From contig CAMWSK010000001.1 in the NCBI GenBank assembly GCA_947176895.1, forward strand, positions 62,001 to 126,000: DNA of 64,000 nucleotides, in the 5' to 3' direction. Below are positions 38,523 to 47,632 of this stretch, piece by piece. Made by a program: the position numbers and the translations under genes. A model generated the notes under the pieces. That model had not been told where the DNA came from and made no database searches. It worked only from the letters and a program-made list of their open reading frames with translations. The first letter of the stretch is position 1. Every line of letters starts with the position of its first letter. The DNA comes from an uncultured Prevotellaceae bacterium (lineage in GTDB: Bacteria; Bacteroidota; Bacteroidia; Bacteroidales; Bacteroidaceae).

Positions 38523-38586
38523 GAAACTTTTACAAGAGACCGTGCCACACAGGCTTTAATACGGCATCGTCGATTAGCCAAGTATC

Positions 38587-39141
38587 TTACTCACAAGAGG
38601 CTAACGCTTCGCTCACAGCCTTTTCGATAGCCTCGCCACGAAGGCCGCGTGCCAGGATGGTGCCGTCGGGAGCAAAAAGGATGATTTCCGGAATGCCCTC
38701 GATATCATAGGCATCACTGCCGGCCTGCTGTGCATTGAGCATCTGGGGATAGTTGATACCCAACTCGTCCACAGCCGCCTTTGTGTCGGCGGGCTCGTCC
38801 CAGGTGGCAACACCCAGCACAGTGAATTTATCGCCGGCATATTTGTCGTGAACAGCTATCAGGTTGGGCACCTCCATGCGGCAGGGACCGCACCAGCTGG
38901 CCCAGAAATCCGCCAACACATACCGGCCCTTGCCCACATAGTCGCTCAACTTCGTGGTCTTGCCCTCATAGGTGGCTTCGAAGTCGACAAACATCTGACC
39001 CTCCTGATTTCCGGTTTCTACGGTTGCCTCGGCAACGGCAGTGTCTTCGGTCCCGGTTTCCGCAACGGCAGTTTTGGTCTTTTGGCAACCCACCATGCCA
39101 AGTGTGGCCGCCAGAATCAAGCTAAGAGGAAGCTTCTTCAT
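38587..39141 (-). CDS. TlpA/thioredoxin-like lipoprotein
   Basis: 184 residues from the ATG at 39141. The signal ends in a lipobox (LGMVGC, C19). A Thr/Glu/Ala-rich linker leads to a TlpA-type thioredoxin domain: MFVDFEATYEGKTTKLSDYVGKGRYVLADFWASWCGPCRMEVPNL with a CGPC active site, the cis-Pro in IEGIPEIILF and a C-terminal helix. It is probably a periplasm-facing thiol-disulfide reductase, possibly fed by DsbD. A TACATTTG box on the minus strand (39178-39185) gives a short leader. Confidence 0.92.
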   Translation of the reverse strand: MKKLPLSLILAATLGMVGCQKTKTAVAETGTEDTAVAEATVETGNQEGQMFVDFEATYEGKTTKLSDYVGKGRYVLADFWASWCGPCRMEVPNLIAVHDKYAGDKFTVLGVATWDEPADTKAAVDELGINYPQMLNAQQAGSDAYDIEGIPEIILFAPDGTILARGLRGEAIEKAVSEALASCE

Positions 39142-39193
39142 ACTCTTTTCGTTTAAATGATTAATGATAAACATTTACAAATGTAGGGATAAA

Positions 39194-39225
39194 TTTGTTG
39201 CTTTCAGTCTAAAAAACTATTTTTG
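39194..39225 (+). promoter_or_regulatory. Full-consensus promoter of sulfatase gene
   Basis: TTTG (39194-39197), 20-nt spacer, TATTTTTG (39218-39225). The ATG at 39231 is 5 nt further, so the message is probably leaderless. Confidence 0.78.
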
Positions 39226-39230
39226 TAATC

Positions 39231-40775
39231 ATGAAAAAGTTTTTATATCTTTTACCCACACTCAGCTTGGCCGCAGAAGCCATGGCTCAGGGTCAGCAAA
39301 GACCCAACATCGTGTACATCATGAGCGACGACCACACGGCACAGATGATGTCGTGCTATGGCCACAGCCCCATCTCCACGCCCCACATGGACGCCATCGC
39401 CGAGGGGGGAGTGCTGTTCAACAACAGCTTCGTGGCCAACAGCCTCAGCGGCCCCTCACGCGCCTGCATGCTGACGGGCAAGCACAGCCACAAGAACGGT
39501 TTTACCAACAACGAGCACGGCATCTTCGACGGATCGCAACAGACCATGCCCAAACTGATGCGGCAGGCCGGCTATCAGACGGCCCTCATCGGCAAATGGC
39601 ACCTGGTGAGCACACCCACAGGATTCGACCACTTCGAGATTGTGCCCGGGCAAGGCGACTACTACAACCCCACGTTCATCACCATGGACGGCAAAGAGCA
39701 CATCGAAAAAGGCTATCTCACGAACATCACCACGGACAAGGCCATCGAATGGATGGAGCAGCGTGACAAGGAAAAGCCCTTCATCCTCTTCGTACACCAC
39801 AAGGCCGTGCACCGCGACTGGCTGCCCGAGATGAAGTACCTGCGCCTCTATGAAGACCAAACCTTCCCCTACCCCGAGACATTCCACGACGCATGGGGCG
39901 GAAGAAAGGCCGCACGCCTGCAGGAAATGAGCATTGCCTCGCCCCACGACATGGACCTCATCTACGACAACAAGATTTACTCTCCCGGCGACACCTCACG
40001 CCTGTGCGAACGCTACCTGAGCTACGTGAACCGGCTGGACGAGGCCGACCGCAAGACCTATTTCGAGTTTCACGACTCGCTGACCGCAGCCTTCAAGAAG
40101 AATCCGCCCGTGGGACAGGCTCTGAAGGAATACAAGTACCAACGGTACATGCGCGACTATGCCAAGGTGACCCGCTCGCTCGACGACAACATCGGCCGGT
40201 TGACCGATTACCTGAAGGAAGCCGGCCTGTGGGACAACACCCTGGTGGTGTACACCAGCGACCAGGGCTTCTACATGGGCGAGCACGGATGGTTCGACAA
40301 GCGGTTCATGTACGAGGAGAGCTTCAACACCCCCCTCATCATGCACCTGCCCCGGGGCTATGAGCGTCGCGGCAACATCGATGAAATGGTGCAGAACATC
40401 GACTATGCCCCCACGTTCCTTGACATGGCCGGAGCGCCCATCCCCGAAGACATTCAGGGCCAAAGCCTGGTGCCCCTGCTGAAAGGCGAGAAGGTCATCG
40501 GCCGCTGGCGCGATGCCATCTACTACCACTTCTACGAGTATCCCGCCGAGCACTCGGCCCGCCGCCACTACGGCATACGAACCAAGAGCTGGAAACTCAT
40601 TCATTTCTATAACGATATAGACCAATGGGAGATGTATGACCTGGAGAAAGACCCCCACGAACTGCACAACCTCTACGGCCAGCCCCGCTATGCCAAGCAG
40701 CAGAAACAACTGCACAAACAATTGCGTCGCCTGCAAAAGCAATACGATGACCCCATCGAGAGCCAAATCAAGTAA
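39231..40775 (+). CDS. Exported Ser-type sulfatase
   Basis: 514 residues. A signal peptide (to about residue 20) precedes RPNIVYIMSDDHTAQMMSCYG with the metal-binding Asp pair. The sulfatase signature SLSGPSRACMLTG puts serine 73 at the position converted to formylglycine, so an anaerobic sulfatase-maturing enzyme (anSME) would be needed; none is in the window. GKWHL, DNTLVVYTSDQGFYMGEHGW and the C-terminal subdomain (DKRFMYEESFNTPLIM) are present. It probably desulfates a host or dietary glycan in the periplasm, consistent with the two beta-galactosidases. Substrate not assignable. Confidence 0.92.
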   Translation: MKKFLYLLPTLSLAAEAMAQGQQRPNIVYIMSDDHTAQMMSCYGHSPISTPHMDAIAEGGVLFNNSFVANSLSGPSRACMLTGKHSHKNGFTNNEHGIFDGSQQTMPKLMRQAGYQTALIGKWHLVSTPTGFDHFEIVPGQGDYYNPTFITMDGKEHIEKGYLTNITTDKAIEWMEQRDKEKPFILFVHHKAVHRDWLPEMKYLRLYEDQTFPYPETFHDAWGGRKAARLQEMSIASPHDMDLIYDNKIYSPGDTSRLCERYLSYVNRLDEADRKTYFEFHDSLTAAFKKNPPVGQALKEYKYQRYMRDYAKVTRSLDDNIGRLTDYLKEAGLWDNTLVVYTSDQGFYMGEHGWFDKRFMYEESFNTPLIMHLPRGYERRGNIDEMVQNIDYAPTFLDMAGAPIPEDIQGQSLVPLLKGEKVIGRWRDAIYYHFYEYPAEHSARRHYGIRTKSWKLIHFYNDIDQWEMYDLEKDPHELHNLYGQPRYAKQQKQLHKQLRRLQKQYDDPIESQIK

Positions 40776-40811
40776 AGCGTGCGGGCAAAACGCTATGTAA
40801 ATAGTTTTTCG

Positions 40812-40819
40812 TACCTTTG
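40812..40819 (+). promoter_or_regulatory. -7 box of gpmI
   Basis: TACCTTTG 34 nt before the gpmI ATG. Confidence 0.55.
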
Positions 40820-40853
40820 TATCGCAAAAGAAACATATAAAACATAAACAACT

Positions 40854-42374
40854 ATGGCAAAGAAAGCTTTATTGATGATTTTGGACGGATGGGGCATCGG
40901 CAACCATGGCAAGGGTGACACCATCTTCCAGACTCCCACCCCCTACATGGACTACCTGAACGCCACATACCCCAACAGCCGGCTGCAGGCCAGCGGCGAG
41001 AACGTGGGTCTGCCCGACGGACAGATGGGTAACAGCGAAGTGGGCCACCTGAACATCGGTGCCGGACGCATCGTTTATCAGGATCTGGTGAAAATCAACC
41101 GTGCATGCGCCGACGGCAGCATCATGCAAAACGCTGAAATCAAGAGCGCATACGAATACGCCAAGGCCAACGGCAAAAACGTACACCTTATGGGTCTGAC
41201 CTCCGACGGCGGCGTGCACAGCTCGCTGGACCACCTGTTCAAGTTGGTGGAAATCGGTAAGGAATATGGCGTGCAGAACACCTTTGTACACTGCTTCATG
41301 GACGGTCGCGACACCGACCCCAAGAGTGGTAAGGGCTTTATCGAGGCCCTGCAAGCCGAGTGCGACAAGGCCGGCAACGCCACCATCGCCAGCATCATCG
41401 GCCGCTTCTATGCCATGGACCGTGACAAACGCTGGGACCGCGTGAAGACGGCTTACGACCTGCTCGTAAGCGGCGAGGGCAAACAGGCCGCCAACATGGT
41501 GGAGGCCATGGAGGAGAGCTATGCCGACGGCGTGACCGACGAATTCGTGCTGCCCATCAACAACAGCACCGTGGACGGAACCATCAAGGAGGGCGACGTG
41601 GTCATCTTCTTCAACTATCGCAACGACCGCGCCAAAGAGCTGACCATCGTGCTCACCCAGCAGGATATGGACGATCAGGGCATGCACACCATCCCCGGAC
41701 TGCAATACTACTGCATGACTCCCTATGATGCAAGCTTCAAGGGCGTGCACATCATCTTCCCCAAGGAGAACGTGACCAACACCCTGGGCGAATACCTCAG
41801 CCAGCAGGGCAAGACCCAGTTGCACACCGCTGAAACCGAGAAGTATGCCCACGTGACCTTCTTCTTCAACGGCGGACGCGAGACCCCCTACGAAGGCGAG
41901 GAGCGCATCCTGGTGGCAAGCCCCAAGGTGCAGACCTACGACCTGAAGCCCGAAATGAGCGCCCCCGAGGTGAAAGACCGCCTGGTGGCAGCCATCAAGG
42001 AGGACAAATACGACTTCATCGTGGTTAACTTCGCCAACGGCGACATGGTGGGTCACACCGGTGTGTACGAAAGTATCCAGAAAGCCGTGACAACCGTGGA
42101 CCAATGCGTGAAGGAAGTGGTGGAAGCCGCCAAGGCCGCCGACTACGAGACCATCATCATCGCCGACCACGGAAATGCCGACAACGCCATCAACCCCGAT
42201 GGCAGCGCAAACACCGCCCACAGCCTCAACCCCGTTCCCTTCATCTATGTGACCGAGAACAAGCAGGCCAAGGTGGAGGACGGCGTGCTGGCCGATGTGG
42301 CTCCCAGCATCCTGCACATCATGGGTCTGCCGCAGCCCGCCGAGATGACCGGTAAGTGCCTGATCGAAGACTAA
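40854..42374 (+). CDS. gpmI: 2,3-bisphosphoglycerate-independent phosphoglycerate mutase
   Basis: 506 residues. The N terminus [11 protein letters not shown] and the nucleophile segment [23 protein letters not shown] (serine attacks the phosphate), [13 protein letters not shown], and the C-terminal metal site [14 protein letters not shown] and [17 protein letters not shown] are all intact. It interconverts 3- and 2-phosphoglycerate in glycolysis and gluconeogenesis using two Mn ions. Own promoter and terminator, so monocistronic. Confidence 0.97.
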   Translation: MAKKALLMILDGWGIGNHGKGDTIFQTPTPYMDYLNATYPNSRLQASGENVGLPDGQMGNSEVGHLNIGAGRIVYQDLVKINRACADGSIMQNAEIKSAYEYAKANGKNVHLMGLTSDGGVHSSLDHLFKLVEIGKEYGVQNTFVHCFMDGRDTDPKSGKGFIEALQAECDKAGNATIASIIGRFYAMDRDKRWDRVKTAYDLLVSGEGKQAANMVEAMEESYADGVTDEFVLPINNSTVDGTIKEGDVVIFFNYRNDRAKELTIVLTQQDMDDQGMHTIPGLQYYCMTPYDASFKGVHIIFPKENVTNTLGEYLSQQGKTQLHTAETEKYAHVTFFFNGGRETPYEGEERILVASPKVQTYDLKPEMSAPEVKDRLVAAIKEDKYDFIVVNFANGDMVGHTGVYESIQKAVTTVDQCVKEVVEAAKAADYETIIIADHGNADNAINPDGSANTAHSLNPVPFIYVTENKQAKVEDGVLADVAPSILHIMGLPQPAEMTGKCLIED

Positions 42375-42400
42375 AGACGTATTTAATCAATATGAGGAAA

Positions 42401-42437
42401 AAACAGGGGGGGGCTATTGTCGGCACACCCCCTGTTT
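42401..42437 (+). terminator. Terminator of gpmI
   Basis: AAACAGGGGG (42401-42410) pairs with CCCCCTGTTT (42428-42437). The 17-nt loop begins with three more G. Confidence 0.7.
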
Positions 42438-42465
42438 GCTTTCTTCATTCCTAACACCCCATCCC

Positions 42466-43128
42466 ATGAACGTAAACATCGAGCCGGAATGGAAAGAGGC
42501 TCTTGCATCCGAATTTGAAAAGCCTTATTTCAAGGACCTGACCGACTTCGTCCGACACGAATATGCCGCAGGCACCTGCTATCCCGCAGGAAGGAACATC
42601 TTCAATGCATTCTGGCAGACACCGCTGAGCCGCGTGCGCGTGGTCATCCTGGGACAAGACCCTTACCACGATGTGAACCAGGCCCATGGCCTCTGCTTCT
42701 CGGTGCAGCCGGGAGTTCCCTTCCCGCCCTCGCTGCAAAACATCTTCAAGGAGGTGAGCGCAGAAACGGGAGCACCCATTCCCGCCGACGGCAATCTCAC
42801 ACGATGGGCAGAACAAGGTGTCTTCCTGCTGAACACCTGCCTCACCGTGCGTGCCCACCAGGCCTTCAGCCACTCGGGCAAAGGATGGGAAACCTTCACC
42901 GATGCCGTGATACAGACACTCGGAAGCCGGCGCACGGGGCTGGTGTTCCTGCTTTGGGGAGCACCGGCAGGCAGAAAAGCCTCCCTGATAGACCAATCGA
43001 AGCATCTGGTGCTGCGCAGCGCACATCCCAGTCCCCTGAGCGCCTATCGAGGCTTCTTCGGCAACGGCCACTTCACACGATGCAACGAATACCTCACACA
43101 ACAGGGTACATCCCCCATCATCTGGTAA
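42466..43128 (+). CDS. ung: Uracil-DNA glycosylase (family 1)
   Basis: 220 residues from ATG 42466 (MNVNIEPEWKEALASEFEKPYF). The water-activating motif GQDPYH (VVILGQDPYHDVNQAHGLCFSV) and the C-terminal HPSPLSAYRGFFG loop are intact. It removes uracil from DNA to start base-excision repair. Ung lies 4 bp before the DUF3109 gene, so the two are probably co-transcribed. Confidence 0.96.
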   Translation: MNVNIEPEWKEALASEFEKPYFKDLTDFVRHEYAAGTCYPAGRNIFNAFWQTPLSRVRVVILGQDPYHDVNQAHGLCFSVQPGVPFPPSLQNIFKEVSAETGAPIPADGNLTRWAEQGVFLLNTCLTVRAHQAFSHSGKGWETFTDAVIQTLGSRRTGLVFLLWGAPAGRKASLIDQSKHLVLRSAHPSPLSAYRGFFGNGHFTRCNEYLTQQGTSPIIW

Positions 43129-43132
43129 GGAT

Positions 43133-43693
43133 ATGAGCAAAGAGAGCATACCCGCCGGCCTGCTGATGGTGGGCGATGTCATTCTGCACAGCGACATCAT
43201 CACCGAATATTTCTGTTGCGACATCGCCAAATGTCAAGGCAGGTGTTGTGAGGAAGGCGATGCCGGAGCACCGGTCACGATGGAAGAGGTGGAGCAGATT
43301 GAAAACCAACTTGACCGTATCTGGCCCCAGCTCTCCGCAGGCGCACAGGCCGTCATCGACCGTCAGGGTGTGGCCTATGCCGATCCGGAGGGTGAACTTG
43401 TCACGTCAATCGTCAACAACCGCGACTGCGCTTTCCGCGGGTGCCGCGGATGCCTGCTCACTCCCCGCCCCATCAGTTGCCACCTCTACCCCATCCGGGC
43501 TAAACAGATGGGCCAATTCATCGGCCTGAACTACCACCGATGGGACATCTGTCGCGATGCCGTTGTCCTGGGAGAACAACGGGGCATACACGTCTACGAG
43601 TTCCTGAAAGAGCCTCTCGTCCGCCTCTTGGGCGAGGATTGGTACAGGGAACTGGAGCAGACGGCCAAGGAAGTTCTGCACACCGACAAGTAG
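43133..43693 (+). CDS. DUF3109 family cysteine-rich protein
   Basis: 186 residues, cytoplasmic. Cysteine clusters FCCDIAKCQGRCCEEGDAG near the N terminus and CAFRGCRGCLLTPRPISCHLYPIR in the middle are the mark of the DUF3109/UPF0153 (YkgJ-like) group, thought to bind zinc or an iron-sulfur centre. No function is established. It ends 7 nt before the convergent M6 protease gene with no terminator between. Confidence 0.88.
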   Translation: MSKESIPAGLLMVGDVILHSDIITEYFCCDIAKCQGRCCEEGDAGAPVTMEEVEQIENQLDRIWPQLSAGAQAVIDRQGVAYADPEGELVTSIVNNRDCAFRGCRGCLLTPRPISCHLYPIRAKQMGQFIGLNYHRWDICRDAVVLGEQRGIHVYEFLKEPLVRLLGEDWYRELEQTAKEVLHTDK

Positions 43694-43700
43694 TGTTTTT

Positions 43701-45992
43701 TTACGGAACGAACACCTTCTGTATATCGTCTCCGTACCGGATGGTATAAATGCCACATTTGAGAGGAATTTGCACAAGAGAGACAACATTATTGAAGACG
43801 CACCTTCCACTTAAGTCGTAGATATAAATGCGTCCGGCTTTGTTGTTGGGTGTACGTAAAGTCAAAATGCCACGCTCGATTGTATATGAAATTCCTTCGG
43901 CATGACTTTTTATGATGCCCGTATTTTTGATTACGACTTTCTGAAGAACCAGATTGTCTAACATTATATTTCCTCCACTGCCGACGATGCCACAAAGTGC
44001 AATCTCAAAAGGAGAGGAAATCCCTTCCAAGAGAAGTTTTGTCTCTTTCCAAATCCCGACGGGTGCAGAATAGTTTCTAAGCAGTTTCCATTCAGCACTT
44101 CCCAGCTCGCGGATTTGGACGGACAAAGAGCTTGGCGAGGTGTTGCTTGTGGAAAGGTCGAATGATAAAAGAAGGGCGTTGTCGGTCTGCTGAAACTCCG
44201 GCGTAATCAGCATAGTCAATATTCTGTCGTCTTCACTGCTCCATGGATCAGAGGGATATTCAAGTTTGGCATGGTATGAAATAGATGTGCCGGCGATATG
44301 CTTTCCCACTTTCCAATAATTCTCTCCGATAACAGTTTTCTGTTTCCAATCATTGCTGAGAACCACATGATTGAAGTCATCTTTCCATATAGTATCGCCG
44401 ACAATTGCATAGTTGTTCTGATTGCCTGTCTCAACATTCCCGATGTGGATGCGAAAATACAACATATCGTTTTCTTCTTCAATCGCGGTAAGGGAAAAAC
44501 CTGCGTCCGTTCCGTCTTGACAAATGGCTGCAGGCGTTGAATCTATTGAAAACTCATCTTTATGGCAACTTCCAGGAAACGGACACCCGTCGCTGTTAAT
44601 GTTCCCATAGGAATCGGGGGCAGATGTTGGTACGGAAAAGTTGGATGAGGCGCATACTATCGAACATTCCTGAGGGAATGTGGCATTGATGGAGTTACTG
44701 ATACACTTTGTCGACAAGCCGCTCCCTATATGATAAATGAGCAACCCCTCTCCGGGTACGGCTTTGTCGAACGATACCTGACGGCGATTTTCCAACAGGA
44801 AAAACTCACCCTCTACGGGTGTATTGATTCTGACAAGAGTGTTCCTCTCATATGAGGGTGCGAGGCTCAAGTCTTTGCTGTCGGCAATGACGATTTCATC
44901 GTCCCACCCGAAGTCATACACTCTGACGTATGGATTGAAGTTCGCAGGATTTACACCGTCATCGTTCCAACTGCCGGAGGCCATGATGTCCCAGTTTCCT
45001 GTCCCTTGATAGTTTCCACCAACCTGATAATCGGTATCATAATAATCCATCGCCCCCAAGGCATGTCCTATCTCATGGCAATGCGGTCCGATTCGTGATA
45101 TGCCACTGCCATTGCGACCGCGTAGCTCCGGGGCACATGAATAGCGATCGATTCGGACATTACCAAGATTTATCTCGCTAAAAGTCATCTCGTGTGCCCA
45201 AATGGCATTCGAGGAAGCTCCTGCCTCTTCTCCATATCCGGCATAGATAATGTGCATATTGTCAACATAACCGTCTCCATCGGCATCATATTCCGCAAGG
45301 TCTGTTTGCGAACAAATGAAGGAAAGAGCTTCTTGAAAAAGGGCATACGGGTTCTTATCTGCCCCTCCCATACCTACATTCTGTCCGTAGTAAGACATTT
45401 CATGCCGTGCAGTGTAAGGACCGAACACATCACTGACAAGATTTAATTGGCCATGCGATACGAAGCTGTAATAGTCTGAGACACTTCCTGTCGCACCATC
45501 TGCCGAGTAGTTCCTCTGATTGAACAAGTTATTGAAGTCTGCAACGGTTTTTGTGAATCCGACATCAGGAAACTGCATCAAGACAACAAGTGCTTTTCTA
45601 TTTCCGATGACAAGCTTTTTTGTTTTAGACCGACGGATTTTTCTTTCATTAGCATACTTGTCAATGGGTAGTGGACGGAGTCCCTTTTCTTGTTTTGACA
45701 AAAAGTTTCGGAGTTCCTTACTCCTATATTCCGGAGCCTCTATGCGATAAACCGATTTCTGCACGTTCCCTTCCTCGTTTGTGCTGGTGAAATACCAACC
45801 ATCCGAATCTTGCACAATAGCATATCCGTCCTCTGTAAAACCGTATTTGCAGTACTCGTCACCGCAAAGTGTGATGTATGTCTCCCCCTTGTCTGTCTTG
45901 ACAGAAATCGGATATGGATAGGCAATTCCGGCCATGCAAAAATGCGGTCGAGCCATTAAACCTATAATAACCAAAAGAACACGTTGAATCAT
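43701..45992 (-). CDS. Secreted M6-family metalloprotease with T9SS-type tail
   Basis: 763 residues. A signal peptide (to about residue 22) is followed by an M6 peptidase domain: KALVVLMQFPDVGF, DADGDGYVDNMHIIYAGYGEEAG and the zinc site HCHEIGHALGAMDYYD (HExxH with downstream Asp). A beta-rich middle part with a jelly-roll-like domain (SFDLSTSNTSPSSLSVQIRELGS) comes next. The end GRIYIYDLSGRCVFNNVV...YTIRYGDDIQKVFVP is a type-A T9SS sorting domain. It should be exported and degrade extracellular protein. AT-richer than flanking genes. It follows the small lipoprotein gene by 68 nt, downstream of leader element copy B. Confidence 0.92.
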   Translation of the reverse strand: MIQRVLLVIIGLMARPHFCMAGIAYPYPISVKTDKGETYITLCGDEYCKYGFTEDGYAIVQDSDGWYFTSTNEEGNVQKSVYRIEAPEYRSKELRNFLSKQEKGLRPLPIDKYANERKIRRSKTKKLVIGNRKALVVLMQFPDVGFTKTVADFNNLFNQRNYSADGATGSVSDYYSFVSHGQLNLVSDVFGPYTARHEMSYYGQNVGMGGADKNPYALFQEALSFICSQTDLAEYDADGDGYVDNMHIIYAGYGEEAGASSNAIWAHEMTFSEINLGNVRIDRYSCAPELRGRNGSGISRIGPHCHEIGHALGAMDYYDTDYQVGGNYQGTGNWDIMASGSWNDDGVNPANFNPYVRVYDFGWDDEIVIADSKDLSLAPSYERNTLVRINTPVEGEFFLLENRRQVSFDKAVPGEGLLIYHIGSGLSTKCISNSINATFPQECSIVCASSNFSVPTSAPDSYGNINSDGCPFPGSCHKDEFSIDSTPAAICQDGTDAGFSLTAIEEENDMLYFRIHIGNVETGNQNNYAIVGDTIWKDDFNHVVLSNDWKQKTVIGENYWKVGKHIAGTSISYHAKLEYPSDPWSSEDDRILTMLITPEFQQTDNALLLSFDLSTSNTSPSSLSVQIRELGSAEWKLLRNYSAPVGIWKETKLLLEGISSPFEIALCGIVGSGGNIMLDNLVLQKVVIKNTGIIKSHAEGISYTIERGILTLRTPNNKAGRIYIYDLSGRCVFNNVVSLVQIPLKCGIYTIRYGDDIQKVFVP

Positions 45993-46060
45993 GTCATTGT
46001 AGTGTTAGAAAATCGGAGCTTGGGACTATATCCGCAAGGCTCCGATTCGTGAAATGTTTT

Positions 46061-46483
46061 TTATCTTTTGTATAACACCGCGACAACAGAATTGTTTGAG
46101 GTATTAATCAAAGTCATCTTGAAACCGCTCTCGATAGTACCCTCAAGAGAGGCATTGCCTGATTCTTTCGGCGAAAGCAAAACAAGATTCTTGGCTCTTC
46201 TGAAAGAGTAGGAGAACGTGTTGGTTAGTGTCTGCGTACCTTCATTATAAGAGATTGACAAGATTGCCGTGGATGACGAGAACGTCAGCACTGTGGTTGA
46301 ACTTGACCCATCCGAGTAGGAAGACTCTTCAACCCACCTGGTTCCGATAACCTCATTCTCATCCACTTCAGAGACGGGAGGTATCACAGGGTCGTCATCA
46401 TCGTCACTGCAAGACGTTAAACCGAAGGTGCACAATGCCATGAAGAGGCAAGGCAACAACTTAAGGTACTTTTTTAAAAGCAT
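46061..46483 (-). CDS. Small lipoprotein of unknown function
   Basis: 140 residues from the ATG at 46483. The signal MLLKKYLKLLPCLFMALCTFGLTSC ends in a lipobox with the Cys at 25, followed by an Asp-run (SDDDDDP) that often marks surface-exposed Bacteroidales lipoproteins. The rest is a beta-rich lipocalin-like domain (IGTRWVEESSYSDGSSSTTVLTFSSS...SLEGTIESGFKMTLI). I do not recognise the family. It lies between leader element copy B and the M6 protease and is probably co-transcribed with the protease. Confidence 0.75.
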   Translation of the reverse strand: MLLKKYLKLLPCLFMALCTFGLTSCSDDDDDPVIPPVSEVDENEVIGTRWVEESSYSDGSSSTTVLTFSSSTAILSISYNEGTQTLTNTFSYSFRRAKNLVLLSPKESGNASLEGTIESGFKMTLINTSNNSVVAVLYKR

Positions 46484-46560
46484 AATGTTTGTTTTTTGCG
46501 GCCTTACAGACTCCCCCACTTGGCCAAGTTAAGATGATGAATGTTGACGTTCTTTCTGAT

Positions 46561-47013
46561 ATACAAAAAAAGCGTGGAAGTCTGTACCAGTCACTCGTTC
46601 CACAACTTGAGGCTCTCGCATTGCCCGATACAGTTGAACGAGCAACGCAGAAACCCACGCCGATGATTTATATATGACACACCCTGCCATTCCCATACAT
46701 AAGCACCCACCAATGTGGTATGCACATATATGGCCGACAAACAGGGAGTATTCATAAAAAACATCCCATGAGCATCTACCGTTGCCTTGTCCTGACTGTA
46801 TCTTGGAAATTTGCGAGATTTCAAGTTGTCAAGAAACAAAGCGCTTGTAAACGCTTTTCCCATATATAGTGAATCCAATCCCCCACATCCCTGCCGATGG
46901 AAATACTCTTTGAGAGTTGCCATCACGCATGCTTCGGCGCAGGTGTCTTCATCATGTGTTGTGCCCGGACGCTTCCGCAACGATAGCACAGAGAGGAAGA
47001 ACTTGGAATTCAT
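46561..47013 (-). ncRNA. Structured leader element, copy B, upstream of lipoprotein/M6 protease
   Basis: About 450 nt, similar to 23057-23447. It has the same hairpin AAAGCG/CGCTTT (46838-46857), the hairpin with loop CTCGCAA (46806-46822), and the 3' domain closed by GCGTGG/CCACGC (46572-46577/46655-46660), with the same 77-nt interior as copy A and seven U after it (46565-46571). Within the domain CTCGTTC pairs perfectly with GAACGAG; in copy A the second arm is GGACGAG, keeping a wobble pair. The element fills most of the 741-bp stretch between 46484 and the gene at 47225. Confidence 0.65.
46591..47013 (-). CDS. Doubtful 140-residue ORF across leader element copy B
   Basis: ATG 47013 opens a frame beginning MNSKFFLSVLSLRKRPG that continues through the element and ends at a TGA inside the pseudoknot region. 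It is a likely automatic gene call. The -7 box ends 2 nt before this ATG, and the homologous stretch in copy A is frame-shifted and stops after 45 codons, so I favour RNA over protein. Confidence 0.25.
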   Translation of the reverse strand: MNSKFFLSVLSLRKRPGTTHDEDTCAEACVMATLKEYFHRQGCGGLDSLYMGKAFTSALFLDNLKSRKFPRYSQDKATVDAHGMFFMNTPCLSAIYVHTTLVGAYVWEWQGVSYINHRRGFLRCSFNCIGQCESLKLWNE

Positions 47014-47015
47014 TG

Positions 47016-47047
47016 CAAAGATATAAAAAAACGTAAATGGTTGCAAA
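47016..47047 (-). promoter_or_regulatory. Full-consensus promoter of leader element copy B
   Basis: Minus-strand TTTG (47044-47047), 20-nt spacer, TATCTTTG (47016-47023). Confidence 0.78.
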
Positions 47048-47088
47048 TGTTTCCTTGATTTTTCCCGGTCCCCGTAATTTTTACTAAC

Positions 47089-47096
47089 TATCTTTG
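47089..47096 (+). promoter_or_regulatory. Plus-strand -7 box
   Basis: TATCTTTG pointing toward the DUF3592 gene. A second one, TAACTTTG, lies at 47176-47183, about 40 nt before its ATG. Neither has a perfect -33 element. Confidence 0.45.
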
Positions 47097-47224
47097 TGAC
47101 ACCTTTTCACCCGCCAAGAAAGCCACAAAGCCGTCTTTCTTGTACATCCGGAGTAAAAAATTCGCAGTTTTTTCATAACTTTGTAATATAAAAAGAAACG
47201 CTTGTCAAGAATGGTGTAATAGAT

Positions 47225-47632
47225 ATGAAGTCTAAAACTTTTCTGATTTTACTGCTACTCACAGGAAGTATTTTATTTGCCATCGGTGCGTACAACCTTT
47301 ATCTTCTATATGATAAGTCCGGCAAGATGGAACATACCACCGGATTCGTTACACATTTGAGAACCGAAAAAACATATCGTCACCGGAAAATATACTATAA
47401 ACGCACTGCTCTTATCCAATACGGGGAAGACCTTCATAAAGACCACGTAAGCAGACAATTGTACAACCCCTTTATCTTCCAAGGAAGTGAAATTGCCCTA
47501 TGGTATTCTCCAGACCACACAGAGGAGGCGGTAATACCCTCTGAGGAAGGCTTTAAATGGGGCGGCATATGGATATTGGGCGGGCTTTGCCTATTTGCAG
47601 GAATAACAATCATAAAAACAAAAAAAATATGA
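47225..47632 (+). CDS. DUF3592-like membrane protein
   Basis: 135 residues with one membrane helix at each end (FLILLLLTGSILFAIGAYNLYLLY and GIWILGGLCLFAGITII). Between them lies a beta-rich exposed loop (GFVTHLRTEKTYRHRKIYYKRTALIQYG...GSEIALWYSPDHTEEAVIP), the arrangement of DUF3592 proteins. Function unknown. The stop overlaps the start of the M48 gene (ATGA), so the pair is translationally coupled. Confidence 0.75.
   Translation: MKSKTFLILLLLTGSILFAIGAYNLYLLYDKSGKMEHTTGFVTHLRTEKTYRHRKIYYKRTALIQYGEDLHKDHVSRQLYNPFIFQGSEIALWYSPDHTEEAVIPSEEGFKWGGIWILGGLCLFAGITIIKTKKI

Noticed and set aside
43694-43700. Missing terminator between DUF3109 and the M6 protease gene as a sign of a frameshift
   Set aside because: Both C termini look complete for their families; the 7-bp convergent gap is simply compact.
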